Assembly (NCBI GenBank): GCA_910591455.2
Contig: OU342816.1
Coordinates: forward strand, 19,663,702 to 19,727,701
Direction of reading: 5' to 3'
Source: Pholis gunnellus
Lineage: Eukaryota; Chordata; Actinopteri; Perciformes; Pholidae
DNA length: 64,000 nt
Position numbers and translations under genes: made by a program. Under the pieces are notes generated by a model. That model had not been told where the DNA came from. It did not search any database and saw only the letters and a program-made list of their open reading frames with translations. The stretch's first letter is position 1; every line of letters begins with the position of its first letter. Below, in pieces: positions 45,350 to 56,291 of this stretch.

Positions 45350-46559
45350 CCTACAGGTATGTCAGCATTAACGTGCGGCTAGCTCAGCAATAACGTGCGG
45401 CGTGATTGGTCAGTGGGCTAGCGTGACTGTTGTGACGCTGAAGCTAGCTAGCAGAATTTAGTATTAGTAGTAACAGTTCAAGTTGAAAGATATGTAAGAA
45501 GTTATGACATTTTTAGCGTTTTGCTTGGTGTATATTCTTTTCTTTTACCTAGCTTTGTTTTTTTAACACTCAATGGCTGAAGGAGGAGGAACGGATTTCT
45601 CAAGGACATTTCCAGAAAAGCTGGACACCATATCAAAGGGTCGGCCAACCCCACAGCTAGCAGCCCTGAACCCAGCCAGGAAAAGGATTTGTACGAATGG
45701 TATTTCTGTCTGACAGCGTCGGAGAAGCGTTGCACATGTTATGGCTAAGAATGTGGTTTATTTGAGACTTAGCATCTTGCTGTTTGGAGCTACGCTACGC
45801 TAACCTGAGGTGGCTAACCAAGGCAGCAACACGACACCATAGCACGGCAGGACACTTACAAGCTACGGTGCTTTTGAAAACTTTTGGAGAGACCCGAGTG
45901 GATCTACAACTCAACGAACACGTTTGCAGGAGGACCTCTGGCTGGAACTGAACCGCACCGATGTTCTGTACAATCGCGGTATTAAACTCTTTGTAATCAA
46001 AGAAAGGAGGATGGACTTTGTCTATAAGTGAACAGCAGCTTTGGTAAGTGAACTGCTTTTGTGTTTTTACATCTGCAGTAGCGTTACTACTGTGTTCATT
46101 TGTCCATGGAGTCGTTTTTATGATATGGTTAATATTGTTCCCTCTGATGTGAATAATATTTGAATGGCTCGTGCTTTTCAGTGTGCGGTGGAATACGTGT
46201 TTTAGCGCCACAGTGTTGCTGGTTTTAATTTCTCGTATGATATTAATTTTTCATATACCGTCATACCGGTGCATAGCCGAAACGACTGCTGTCGCTCTTC
46301 AACAGGCAACAAAATATATTGTTCGCCACTAAGAGCGCTACGGTCGGAGCTAGTTGTCTTAAGTGTATTGAGAGGGACCCCTAATCATGGTTATAACTTT
46401 ATAACAACAATTAATAACCCACAACTAACACTCTTTAACAGAGCAAAACACCACGACACAACAGTTTGTGACACATAAACAATTTGTAACACTAATAATT
46501 GTACATTTATAAAATTACCCCGCCGAACTGCATGCTGGGTACAGCGCAACAGTCTGTTA
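45350..46559. other. Possible older DNA-element remnant
   Basis: A short frame from 45573 (MAEGGGTDFSRTFPEKLDTI) runs about 45 codons and then breaks. At 46240-46275 the words catataccgtcataccgg resemble the end of the hAT element that terminates at 47192. The boundaries and family are unclear. Confidence 0.3.
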
Positions 46560-47192
46560 ACAGCTAGAAGAAGCTCCGTCGCTACATTAAAGAACAGAAA
46601 ATAGCGATGCAGGAGGAACAAACACAGACCGGAGATGCACCAATACAATGTGTGCCCAAGAGAGGAGCTGAGTTTTTTTGGTTTTAAAAAAATCCGACGT
46701 AGATCAAAAGACGATATATTATAAAGTTTGTTGAGCTGCTGTTATTGCCTCCGGTGGCAACACCAGCAATTTACTCCATCACCTCAGCCGAAAACATGTG
46801 TTGGAATACGAAAAGTGTATGCGCTTACGGTCCTCGGATGCTTTTTGGGGTATTTTGGTCAGACACATTTGCAACGCTGATTACCGTAATATGTGTGGTA
46901 TTTGTTATAAATGTACGTTGGTACATAGAGGGTGATAAGAAGCTGTACATGGAGGGACTTAGGACCCAGGGGAATGTAGGTGAAGGAAACAGGAAGTGAC
47001 GGAAGACACGCCACACAAACAGCTGTTCACCGCTTGCTGCCCATACGGTTCTTGTGTTAGTTTTCGGCGTTAATTAATGAATGCGTTAACGCAAAAAAAT
47101 ATAATACCGTGATATACTGTGAAACCGCCAGAATCTTACAAAATACCGTGATACACATTTTTGGTCATACCGCCCAGCACTACTCTGTAAAT
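46560..47192 (+). mobile_element. Decayed ZBED-like hAT transposon fragment
   Basis: The segment contains a broken ZBED-type transposase N-terminus, then a right end in which ataccgtgatacac leads to ggtcataccgcccagcac at about 47192. The matching left end is not present in the expected orientation nearby, so the element is truncated or rearranged and its target duplication cannot be read. Confidence 0.55.
46607..46860 (+). pseudogene. ZBED-type hAT transposase N-terminal finger, broken
   Basis: An ATG at 46607 begins MQEEQTQTGDAPIQCVPKRG and reaches a stop after about 26 codons. In another frame, 46740-46850 reads ASGGNTSNLLHHLSRKHVLE and YEKCMRLRSSDAF. The GNTSNLxxHLxxKH block, preceded by a VC pair, is the characteristic second half of ZBED/Tam3-type BED fingers. 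Stops and at least one frameshift separate the halves. The remaining transposase domains are missing. Confidence 0.6.
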
Positions 47193-48685
47193 ATATGTGA
47201 CTGGTTCTTGTGAGTTTGCTCTTGTCATTGTGTTAATTACATTGATTTTGACTATATGCATTGTCCGTTGATGACACAGCATCCCGTCATGTGCAGGGTT
47301 AGTGTCGGACATTTGATTCTCTGTTAAGGCTGTTGTTTTTTTTACAAAGCAAGAATTATGGTCTGGAGAAATGGGGATTGTGTGGCAATTGCTTTAGCCC
47401 TGTTTGAATCAGTAGGGAACAGCTAAACGCTGCGGGGAGAGTTTGTAGCGTGTGTGCTGCTGTTGTTTTCCTGCTAAGCTAGTTTAGCATAGCCTCCCAG
47501 AACACACACACCTCACCAGGGTACAATGTTTTGTTTCTGAGGTCAGAGTGTGTCTTACGTGATGGGTTGCCAGGTTGAGCGAAGTCCACCGAAAACATTA
47601 TATTTCCCATAATTTAAGCTTCTGCATTTTCCAAATGCACGAGTATTATTCAAACGTATTGTTCAGTCCGTAAGCCTCGGTACCGAACGGTTTAATACGA
47701 ATACGTGTATTGTTACACCCCTAGAAACAAAAAATAACCCGTAGCTGTGGTTCAACTGAAGTAGGACAGCACTGAAGGCCCAGGTATAAAACACACGGCC
47801 CGCCACTGGTTGGTACTGATGTGACTGAATGGCTTCAAGCAAATATCTCATTATTTATCATTAATGAAGTCCATAGGGAATCTTCCATTACTTTTTGCCA
47901 TCTTGGTGACTGAAGCCCTATTTGCATGGGACTAGCATTGTAAATAACAGGCCTGCCGATTTGCACAGGACTAATATTATTACTTGACCTCTGTGTTTGG
48001 CGAAATATGGTCGGTAATATGCAGTGGAATTTGTACATGACAAGTTACGGACTTGACAGCTTTGCACAGAATTAAGATCACAGACGACATCTGAAATTAT
48101 GAGAAATGACTAGAGGTCCCCAGATAGCACTGTGTGAATAGGACTTCACGATGTCGCAAGTAGTTTAAAGAGTGCACTTGTGGTATAGTCAAATGATCTA
48201 CCCATTGAGCCTCAGACCTGCAACAGTGTTCATGCAGAGCTATCTAACAGATGGATGAGTTTGGTGCTGACAGCAGGTCTCAATCAACTGTAAGTCAAAT
48301 TGCAGCCAAAAATAAGATTAAATCGGTCTGGTGAAGTGGTGCCATGCTTGCTCGCAAAATATTCATTTGATTTGTAGAAAATGATGATTCAGCCCAGAGG
48401 TCTTTGACAGACTGCAAAAACTGGTTTGACTTAGACTGCTGAGAGCAATCTTTCCTTAATGGAGGTCAAGACGTAACCTCCTGGCAGTTGATGCTGTGAA
48501 CAACATGAGGACAACCAACAAACAGCAAAATTGTTTTCCCAGCTTTCTCTGATACCAATCCTCTTGTCACTTACTGGGAATACTATATGACCAAAAGGCA
48601 TACACATTGGTGGGATGAAAACTCTGAAACCATCGGCTCTCACATGTCAAGATGCTAAACGGACTGTAAATAACAAGCAGCGCAG

Positions 48686-48780
48686 GGCTCGGATATCCGC
48701 CGGCTACACTGGAACCCCAGAAATACAGACCCTTACCTTATCGTGGTCAGACAGACAGCCAACAGATAGCCGATGAAGGA
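48686..48780. repeat. Dispersed repeat, inverted copy
   Basis: Reverse-complement relative of 32946-33075: it carries cggatatccgccggctacac and aaccccagaaata in this orientation. It has no coding content. Confidence 0.6.
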
Positions 48781-49950
48781 GCCTTGTCCACAAATTTACA
48801 CGACCTTGAAGGTCTTAAATACATATGTGTATGCATGTATGTTGGGGGTGGGGGCCGCTGCTCTTAGCTGACTAACAACTGCTTTCTAGCCCGATCTATA
48901 ACGGTCCATAATGAGCAGACAGCAAGAGCTGCTCTGCTCAGCGATGTGCCGCTGATGGTCTGTCATTTGGCTTTGTGAGAGATGGATGGAGGGAATGATA
49001 CAAAGGGAGGAAGCCATTCATGACTGGTGAAAGCCAGTGATCTCTCCCAGAACTTGCCATTACAGCACCCTCAGAAAAAGGAGTGAATGCACAGGGCTGT
49101 TAGGTTTACTCATCTTAATAACAATAGCAGTGTTGCTACGAAGCTTTGGAGAGTGTGGGACTGAATTAGCACAGGGCTAGAGGAGGGCACTGCTATACAA
49201 ACTGCTCCTGTAAAGCCATGAGGGCTTTTTAAGGAGGTGTATAGCATTGTTTGCATATGTGCATGAGAAAAACAGAGCAGGCAGGAATGCACTAAACATA
49301 GGCCCTCTGTTTCAAGGCATGCTGGTGGTGGCAGGTAGTAATTTAAACTCTGCCAGAGGAATCCACTGGGACTCACCAGGCCTGTTCTGACCTCCACACC
49401 ACAAGTCACTGGCCTTGTTCTTCGTCTTCAGATCCAGCTGCAACAGGAAGCCATGCTGACTATTTAGTTTTTTTCTTCATGTCATAAAACCTGAACTGTC
49501 TTGCCTAAAGGAACCCGATGGATTTCTCTGTAGTGGCAGCACTGGGGAAGATTAGAATAATGCAAAGGTAAACAAAGTGCATTTCAGGACTGCCTGTGCA
49601 GCTGCTTAGCGTAGACTACTCAGGCTTTATTATGCGTAATATTCGCCTGTCAACACCATGCAAAATAGAGATCAATTACATTTTTCATTTAACATTTCTC
49701 AGTACGCAGTGATGGTGTTTAAAATCTTCAGCGGTCAGGTTTTCAGGTGAGACGTGCCTGAACCAGCAAGCAGCTCCCATGTTGAAAGCCTGTGCTGGAA
49801 TGCAGCAAACTGTGTTTGTGGAATAGAGAAAGTGTTGTATGTAAGGGCAGATGGAAGAGTAGGAGGATGCTTGGCCTCTGAACAAATCTAAGTGAGACTA
49901 ACCCTGCAGGCAGCTACTAGCTTCTGCCACATCCTGCTAGTCTGGCTTTA

Positions 49951-49953
<3 letters not shown>

Positions 49954-49983
<30 letters not shown>
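49954..49983. repeat. (GT)n microsatellite
   Basis: Fifteen uninterrupted GT dinucleotides. Confidence 0.9.
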
Positions 49984-49986
<3 letters not shown>

Positions 49987-51239
49987 TCCCACCTCCACTG
50001 TTGTAGTTCTGTTATTCCATGGGTAGCGACACAGAGATGTACTAATACCATGTGGGACCTTGTCTTCACGCTTAATGAATCTCTGCAAAATGAAAAAACC
50101 TTTAGAGAAAACAATGTCTGTCTCCCAGCCAATCGAAATGGACCTTTTGATATATCATATGAGGTGTTATAACAAATGATGGTTGGTAATGTGAGAGTAC
50201 ACATTGACACTTAAATCCAAACTAAAAACGTGAGTGTCTCCCCTTTAGCTTCATCTCAGCCTGATACAGATGGTGCTGCTACTAGTAGATATTGACATAA
50301 GCATTGATGTACATATGGCCTCTTGATGCCATTTATGCTGGCGACAAATTATCTGTTAAGTGCCAGCAACTCGATCCATTAACTGACATTGACCCTAACA
50401 GCTTGGCTGCAGGCCTCCAGAGGTGTACTTTTACATGGGGGTGAGGAACCCTGCAGATGGTGCAGGACTGTCCTCTTTAAGTGCTGACATTGAATCCATC
50501 ATTTACCTCTGAGAGTCATCCCAAATCCCTCAGGTTGTATCCCAGCGTCCCTCGGAGGGAAACCAGCAAGCATCCTGAGGGGAAAGAAAGGCAATCAAGA
50601 ATGAAAACTAGGATCTCAGGTTTGTGTTAAAGATTAGCTTCTTCATCGCGGTTAAATTCAGATTTATTTCACAGTCATCATGGCAGCCAAGATGGAAGAT
50701 GTTTTCATTCCAAACGCCAAAAGTAGTTCAAAGTAGAATGCTAAAAAGAGGATTTATTTTGGAGGAGAGGAAATCATTCTCCATTCCGAGTTAGCCGTAC
50801 ATTTGCCAGAAAAACTCAGATTAAAATGTAAACTGCGGGATCAAACAGCTGACACAGCATTAATGTGCAGGGGACTGGCCTTAATCTGATCCATGAATCA
50901 TGCTGGAGATAATTACCATCTGCTCACTTACACACTGCCTGGCCCCGGAACACTGTCTTGTTTTCAATTGCATCTCCCGAAATAAGATTACAGCTTCATT
51001 TTTGATTTTTTTGGAGGAGGGGCTGCATGGCTGCATCTTCTCCAGGGCCCCGTTCCTCGTACATGGCTAACTCAGGATAAGATGACATAAATCAGGCTTT
51101 TCGGTTCCACGAAGCAAGTTTGGCAAAATCACCATAGCAACACATCCATAAACTTGAACCTGCTCCAGCGCAGGCTAACTTAAGTGAGCTGGATAAGCTG
51201 CCACTCCCCCGGAATAAAGTGTCAGCTCCCTTCCTCAGA

Positions 51240-51597
51240 GATTCCATCGATGAGGAAGCGATATTAGTCAGATTAGCGTTTTATAGGGAGAGAGTTCTTT
51301 GACATCGCCAAGATCCGTTATCACATCATGATGACTTCCTGTACGAGCGCTATCGATTCTGCCGACAAGGAATCATTTATTTAAAGACCTTCTCGAGCCG
51401 TACATTGAACACCACACGCCATCTACTGTCTCACGGACTGTATCACAGCCTCGCGCTGTTTTGCGAGTGGTTCATGTTTGTACAGTGTCGGTGATGCGGA
51501 GAACATCGGGAAAGCCGCTGCATGCCGTGCTGTTCATAACGTTTATTTGGCGCTTAAGAAACTTCTGGATGTGTTCATTACATTACCATGGCACATG
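51240..51597 (+). pseudogene. Harbinger transposase N-terminal fragment
   Basis: The clean part, 51453-51597, translates to RCFASGSCLYSVGDAENIGK, then AAACRAVHNVYLALKKLL and DVFITLPWHM. This matches the helix-turn-helix region before the DDE core of HARBI1-like transposases (the YSVGDAE...S/GKA.xCRAV block). Upstream, 51240-51450, related words (LYERYRFCRQGI) appear in shifted frames with stops. The fragment ends before any catalytic DDE residue. In intact elements this protein works with the Myb-like protein to cut and rejoin DNA ends. Confidence 0.75.
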
Positions 51598-52152
51598 TTG
51601 TATTGACTCACCTTTCTGAATTATGTTTTTGTGCTTAGTGTTTACTTGCTCCCGTGTCCTCTTGATGGCTGGTTGAACTACATGATGGTTGAAAGCACTC
51701 ATAATGATATGACAGTATTATTAGTACACCATAGATATCATTGTTGTAGAACATGATTAAGGTGGACTCATGATAAGAATAGAGAGAATTACACACTATT
51801 TATTTTTACTGCTTATTATGAATAATACATACACACTGATCCGCCCATACACAGATTCACACACACATATTCAAACTCCTATTCTATATGATAATCTACA
51901 CATACATGTGTATATACACATATATAGTACATGATACATAAGCGCATACAGTACATATATCCTTATAAGTATCTATTCATTACTTGTTTTTATCTACTTA
52001 TTCTGAAAGAGTTGATATCATTATTGTCGCTATAGATCTCATTGGATGATGCGTTCCATTAAGCCTACTGCCAGCAGCACATTTAAAGAAATATCATCTG
52101 ATTGATTGAGGTGATGAGGCTCTTAAAATGAACCTATACATTTTCCCAACAC

Positions 52153-52317
52153 TTACACATTTAACTTGTCTGCGATATTTTGCCATGCTTCTCGTCTAGC
52201 CCTCGCAGCGTTAGATTTCGCCATGATTATGGTCTTGAATTCCTCGTATGCGTTCATGATCATCTCCTGCTCGTCAGTGGAGTAAAAAGAGGCTCTTTCT
52301 TTGAGTTTATTTGCCAT
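52153..52317 (-). CDS. Harbinger Myb/SANT-like DNA-binding protein, truncated (54 aa)
   Basis: The minus-strand frame starts MANKLKERASFYSTDEQEMI at 52317 and ends REAWQNIADKLNV before a TAA at 52153. It is the first part of the Myb/SANT-like domain (YS.EE...M..YEEFK..I..KSN....R..AWQ.IAD.xN), including the conserved Trp of the third helix. In Harbinger elements this protein carries transposase to the nucleus and binds the element ends. The domain stops short. The gtaagtg overlapping the stop looks like a splice donor, so a second exon may once have followed. Only this exon-like piece remains. Confidence 0.7.
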   Translation of the reverse strand: MANKLKERASFYSTDEQEMIMNAYEEFKTIIMAKSNAARARREAWQNIADKLNV

Positions 52318-52551
52318 CGTACTGTTAGAAAATCATGGTTTCGGTGATCGACGCTTCCCCCTTTTGAAGTAGGACGGGCACGCGCAACGATCCTGATTAC
52401 TGAAGTCTGGTTCGAATTAACGAGATTGTTTGAGCGCGGATCAGCCTTTCAGAAACTGAGATAGCCTGCCTTCAATCGTCGGGTTAATTTAAGCTGGCTA
52501 ATAGGACATTTGATCAACTTAGTTGAACCACGTACGAGGAACGGGGCCCAG

Positions 52552-53187
52552 GTGATGACCAGTATGTGTGCAAGCAGCTTATTTCTTTCCCACTGTGTTG
52601 ATGGTGGGGTCGAGGGCTCAGAGCAGTGAAGCTGAAATGTTCTTATTTACGCATAACACTGCAATCCTAACATCCCAGATTAGATTAAGACCGTTTGCCT
52701 CCTTCCCTGAAGCTCCTGCTCTACTTCACTTAAATAGTCCAAGACGTCTTTCAAGAAGTCTTTTATTTCTTACATTTCAAGTCATAATACAACTGCAGAT
52801 GAGCCGTGATCATTTAGGGAATGCTTTCATCCAAAATGCCCCATAGTACCATTCATGCACAGAGTACATTCTTTCAGCAGGTACCTAGTGGCCAGTAGAG
52901 ATACTCTTTATGCCATCCACCTGTTCACAACCTATCATACAGTACAAGCAAACTTCATATTTAATACCAGTGACTGAATAAGTAACAATAGAATTTTGAC
53001 CAAAAAAAAACATCCTTTGGTATTATTTATGTAGAGCTAGGCAACCTAAGCAAACCCCACAACCGTCATCACATTTCCATTCAAATGTAGCTGATTGGTG
53101 GAGGGAAATACTTGGCATCATCTCCTGTGAAAAATAATATTAAAACAGAAAACTCTGTGTTCATGTTGGACCCTATTGTAAGACTGA
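52552..53187. other. Intron 1 sequence without recognised elements
   Basis: No exon, RNA or complete repeat was recognised. Confidence 0.5.
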
Positions 53188-53234
53188 AATCGTGTGATGA
53201 TCAGATATGACCACTATCTGATCATCACACGATT
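53188..53234. repeat. Perfect 19-bp-arm hairpin
   Basis: Arms 53188-53206 and 53216-53234 are exact reverse complements (aatcgtgtgatgatcagat on the left) around a 9-nt loop. A partial third copy, gatcgtgtgatgggg, follows at about 53240. No terminal repeats suggest a transposon. Confidence 0.9.
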
Positions 53235-53913
53235 GATCAGATCGTGTGATGGGGAGCTTGATGTGATGGGGGTGGAGTGACAGGAGGAGAAGAGTAGCGG
53301 GAGAGTGTGATTTGATTTTGTCCGGTTCAGTGGAGTCTTGACTAAAGTTATGAGGAAAAGCCAGAATGTGTTGGACTGATTCATTCCATATCTTACACTA
53401 TCACTCACAGTACGGCGAGGAACTGACTTTTCAGGACGTTTTCAAATGAAAATGTAAGTACTGTAGATACAGTTTGTACACAGAAACAGATTTTGATCAT
53501 TAAAAAGCAAATCTCTCAGCCGTGCCCCGACTTTATGAATCCCTGGAAGGCCCCTTTGAAGATGCTTTGTGCGACCAGGTATTGTACTGTATGTGTGCTC
53601 TATACAACAGCAGTGTCATTATTCAGGACACATTTTAACACGAGGTGCCTTCATATCTGGCGACAGACATTGTGTGGGTGAAGTCTAAACATCTCCTACC
53701 TTTGTATGCTGACGACACACAGAGTCAACAGACAGCAGGGTCATTGCTTCCATTTTTAGCCAGCCTACAGTCTGACTCCCAGTCTGCCTTTGATCACTGC
53801 TATGGCAGAAACCCTTGGGATGACTCATGCAGATAGGCATCCATACACAGGCAAAAACAATCTTTCACTCACTCACTCATATACTTATTGTTTGGTAGGC
53901 TGAACTGTGATTA

Positions 53914-53966
53914 GTAATTGGTTAGTTTAGTTCATGCACTATGCATGAACTAAACTAACCAATTAC
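53914..53966. repeat. Perfect 25-bp-arm palindrome with 3-nt loop
   Basis: Arms 53914-53938 and 53942-53966 are exact reverse complements (starting gtaattggttag on the left) and are separated only by cta. No target duplication or inner sequence is present, so the structure looks like a template-switch or foldback product and not like a MITE. Confidence 0.95.
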
Positions 53967-55180
53967 CTCTACTTCCCTCTCCTGTGAGATTCAGTTTATT
54001 CTTTGGACTTTCTGTTGATAAAGGTTGAACTTCTGGAGGTGCTGGTCTTTGTCTGCCATGGTGGCGTTACTGCTCATGCGAATACTTTATTCCATATATT
54101 AAACAACATTTACATGCTGTTGACATTTTCCAGGAAAGGCGTAAAGTATCGGCATCTCTCAATCCTGCAAAAACAGATTTGTTGGGCCAGCAGCAGAGGT
54201 GCCAAAATGACTCCTCACATGGGGGCGATGAATAAACATTTAGAAAATCAATTATAAATGATTACTACGAACAGAAACAAGTTCTGTGTGTTGATAATCC
54301 TAAAATATCATGTTTTGGTTGTGACAAAAAGTAAACAGGACACGGTGCTGTCTTGCTGCCGCTGCCTTCTTGACAAATCATTCCGGGATGCTTTGGCTTC
54401 AAGAGTTCGTACATAGCAGTCCAATGTCCAGAGTTTACAGAGCACCGCATTGTTGGATCTCTGTCGAAAATACTATACTGTGCGATGTTTTTTAGCTGGT
54501 GCTTGTTCTCCGGGGGAATCCATGCTTTTACTGGGCGCCGCCCAACTTCTTTGGACACGTCGACACCCGATATTCCCCCTCTTGTAGTTCTGCTCTTGGT
54601 CTCTATCTACTCCTGAGAGAAACATCTGTCTCTTGAGCTGCTAAATGCTCCTTCATGTCCACCAGCTGGCGCAGGCTGTTCTCATACAGAATTCGTAGCT
54701 ATACCTACGAAAAACAATGTGCCGTAGTTCATCGATTATTTTGTATGTTATTCACGTAATCAAGAACCAGGAAGTATAAAGACTGCAAAAGCACACACAG
54801 GCCGGTGTATGAGTCCAACAACCAGCGGCCTTTCAGCCAGGAGACCGCTGGTTGTTCCCCACATGAAACGAGAAGTCAACGTTGATGTATTTTTCACATA
54901 ACTTGTGACGGCACTTCTGTAGTTATTTTAACCCAAACAACGATCTATTCCTAAACCTACTAAGCAGTTTTGTTGCCGAAATCTAACGGAAGTTGATTTT
55001 GAAAAGAATGTAATCATGAAACGAGCAAAAATTGACGTGTTGCTGGACTTTCATAGGAAAACACAAGAAAAATGAGAAGTAGCTTTTTGTAAGATATCAT
55101 ACGTCGTATGAGGATACGTTTGCTCCTGAGCATTTAGCGTTCAGTGGCTTTTTAGAGCGACTTCTCTGAAAACAGCTAGA
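53967..55180. other. Intron 1 sequence with a probable dispersed teleost repeat
   Basis: Segment 54680-55180 has a left ttctcatacag...cgtagctatacctacg and a right region with catacgtcgtatgag, the words acccaaacaacgatc and cctaaacctactaagcag that I associate with a dispersed teleost repeat, and a 12-bp hairpin (aacaaccagcgg/ccgctggttgtt) at 54817-54856. The ends cannot be fixed. No exon is recognised in 53967-54680. Confidence 0.35.
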
Positions 55181-56238
55181 TGAGTGAACCAACACAGTAA
55201 AGTTGCACCTGGACAGTTAAACAATGAAGTGAAACTCACTTTGAAGCCGAGGGGAGCTGCACATTCAGCTGATAATTGTCTGAATGTTCAGCGCTACCAG
55301 AGACACCTTTCACATTGTCACATTTTACATTGTTATTTGATACATATATTGATTATAGCCCCTTAAAAGCTTTGTGAACTGAATAAACATGAATATACAT
55401 TTACATTTTCTGACAGTCTCACAGTTCATAACTGCTTTGAACAACATGATTTGGACCATGTAAAGCTTTAGGTCATTGTGGTTCATTTCTACCTCTTACA
55501 GTTCATATTACACTGAAACAAACTTTCACATTCTCTCTTGAAGCTACTGTATAGCAGACTAAACAGCTGATAGAGTGTATGCTCAACTGAAATCTACAGC
55601 CATGCTCTGCCCGTGTGAGGACGCTGGTCTCAATCATCTCTGGCAGAGAAAATCTAACTACATATATTCCTCACAGGTCTTCCCCTGGGCATATGTCATT
55701 TCACAGCATCATCCAGAAACAGCATTCATATACATTGAATGGTCAAGCCAGTACTTTATGCTCCAGAGAAGAGACAGGTGCATGTGTAGTCATGGTAATG
55801 CTTGGTAATCAACTTCTCGCCTGAACAAGGGCTTAACCTCTGACATTTCAGATATCAGCGCAGCAGCAGACATGCAAATGTTTCCTCTGCTGTTCTCAAG
55901 CTTGATGGAAGCCGAGCGAAATGAGCTTTCAGGTATTTTCATACCTGACACAGCACTGAGATACACTGCTGTGCTGCTGTTCTATTGGCCAGGATCATGA
56001 TGAATTCTAAAAGATAGTTTTGATCTCAGTAAGGCATTTTTCTAGTTAATATAAGATTATTATTATTTGATATCGAAGGTAAAATAATGGCAAAGGGTCT
56101 TCTAGCTCCTTGTGGTCAAGTCACTTCAACATCTTTTTACATCTTGCATCAACATTAACAGCAGTTGTGTTAAGTGTAAGCAAGATTTGGAAGTAGTTTG
56201 TTTCTTCACTTATGGCATATGCTGTTGACTGAACTGCA

Positions 56239-56291
<53 letters not shown>

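Larger units (their letters stand above)
47193..51042. other. Intron 1 sequence with simple repeats
   Basis: Apart from the inverted dispersed repeat at 48686-48780 and the (GT)n run at 49954-49983, no exon, RNA or complete repeat was recognised. The words attgttacacccctag near 47709-47724 resemble a hAT end without a partner. Confidence 0.4.
51046..52548. mobile_element. PIF-Harbinger transposon, internally deleted, 1503 bp
   Basis: The left end ggccccgttcctcgtac is the exact reverse complement of the right end, with further imperfect matching inward. CAG flanks both sides (51043-51045 and 52549-52551), the 3-bp target duplication expected of PIF-Harbinger. The element keeps remnants of both family genes: a transposase fragment on the + strand near the left end, and a Myb/SANT-like DNA-binding protein on the - strand near the right end, in convergent arrangement. 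The sequence between them (about 51610-52150) is short and AT-rich, and the catalytic part of the transposase is missing. Confidence 0.9.
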
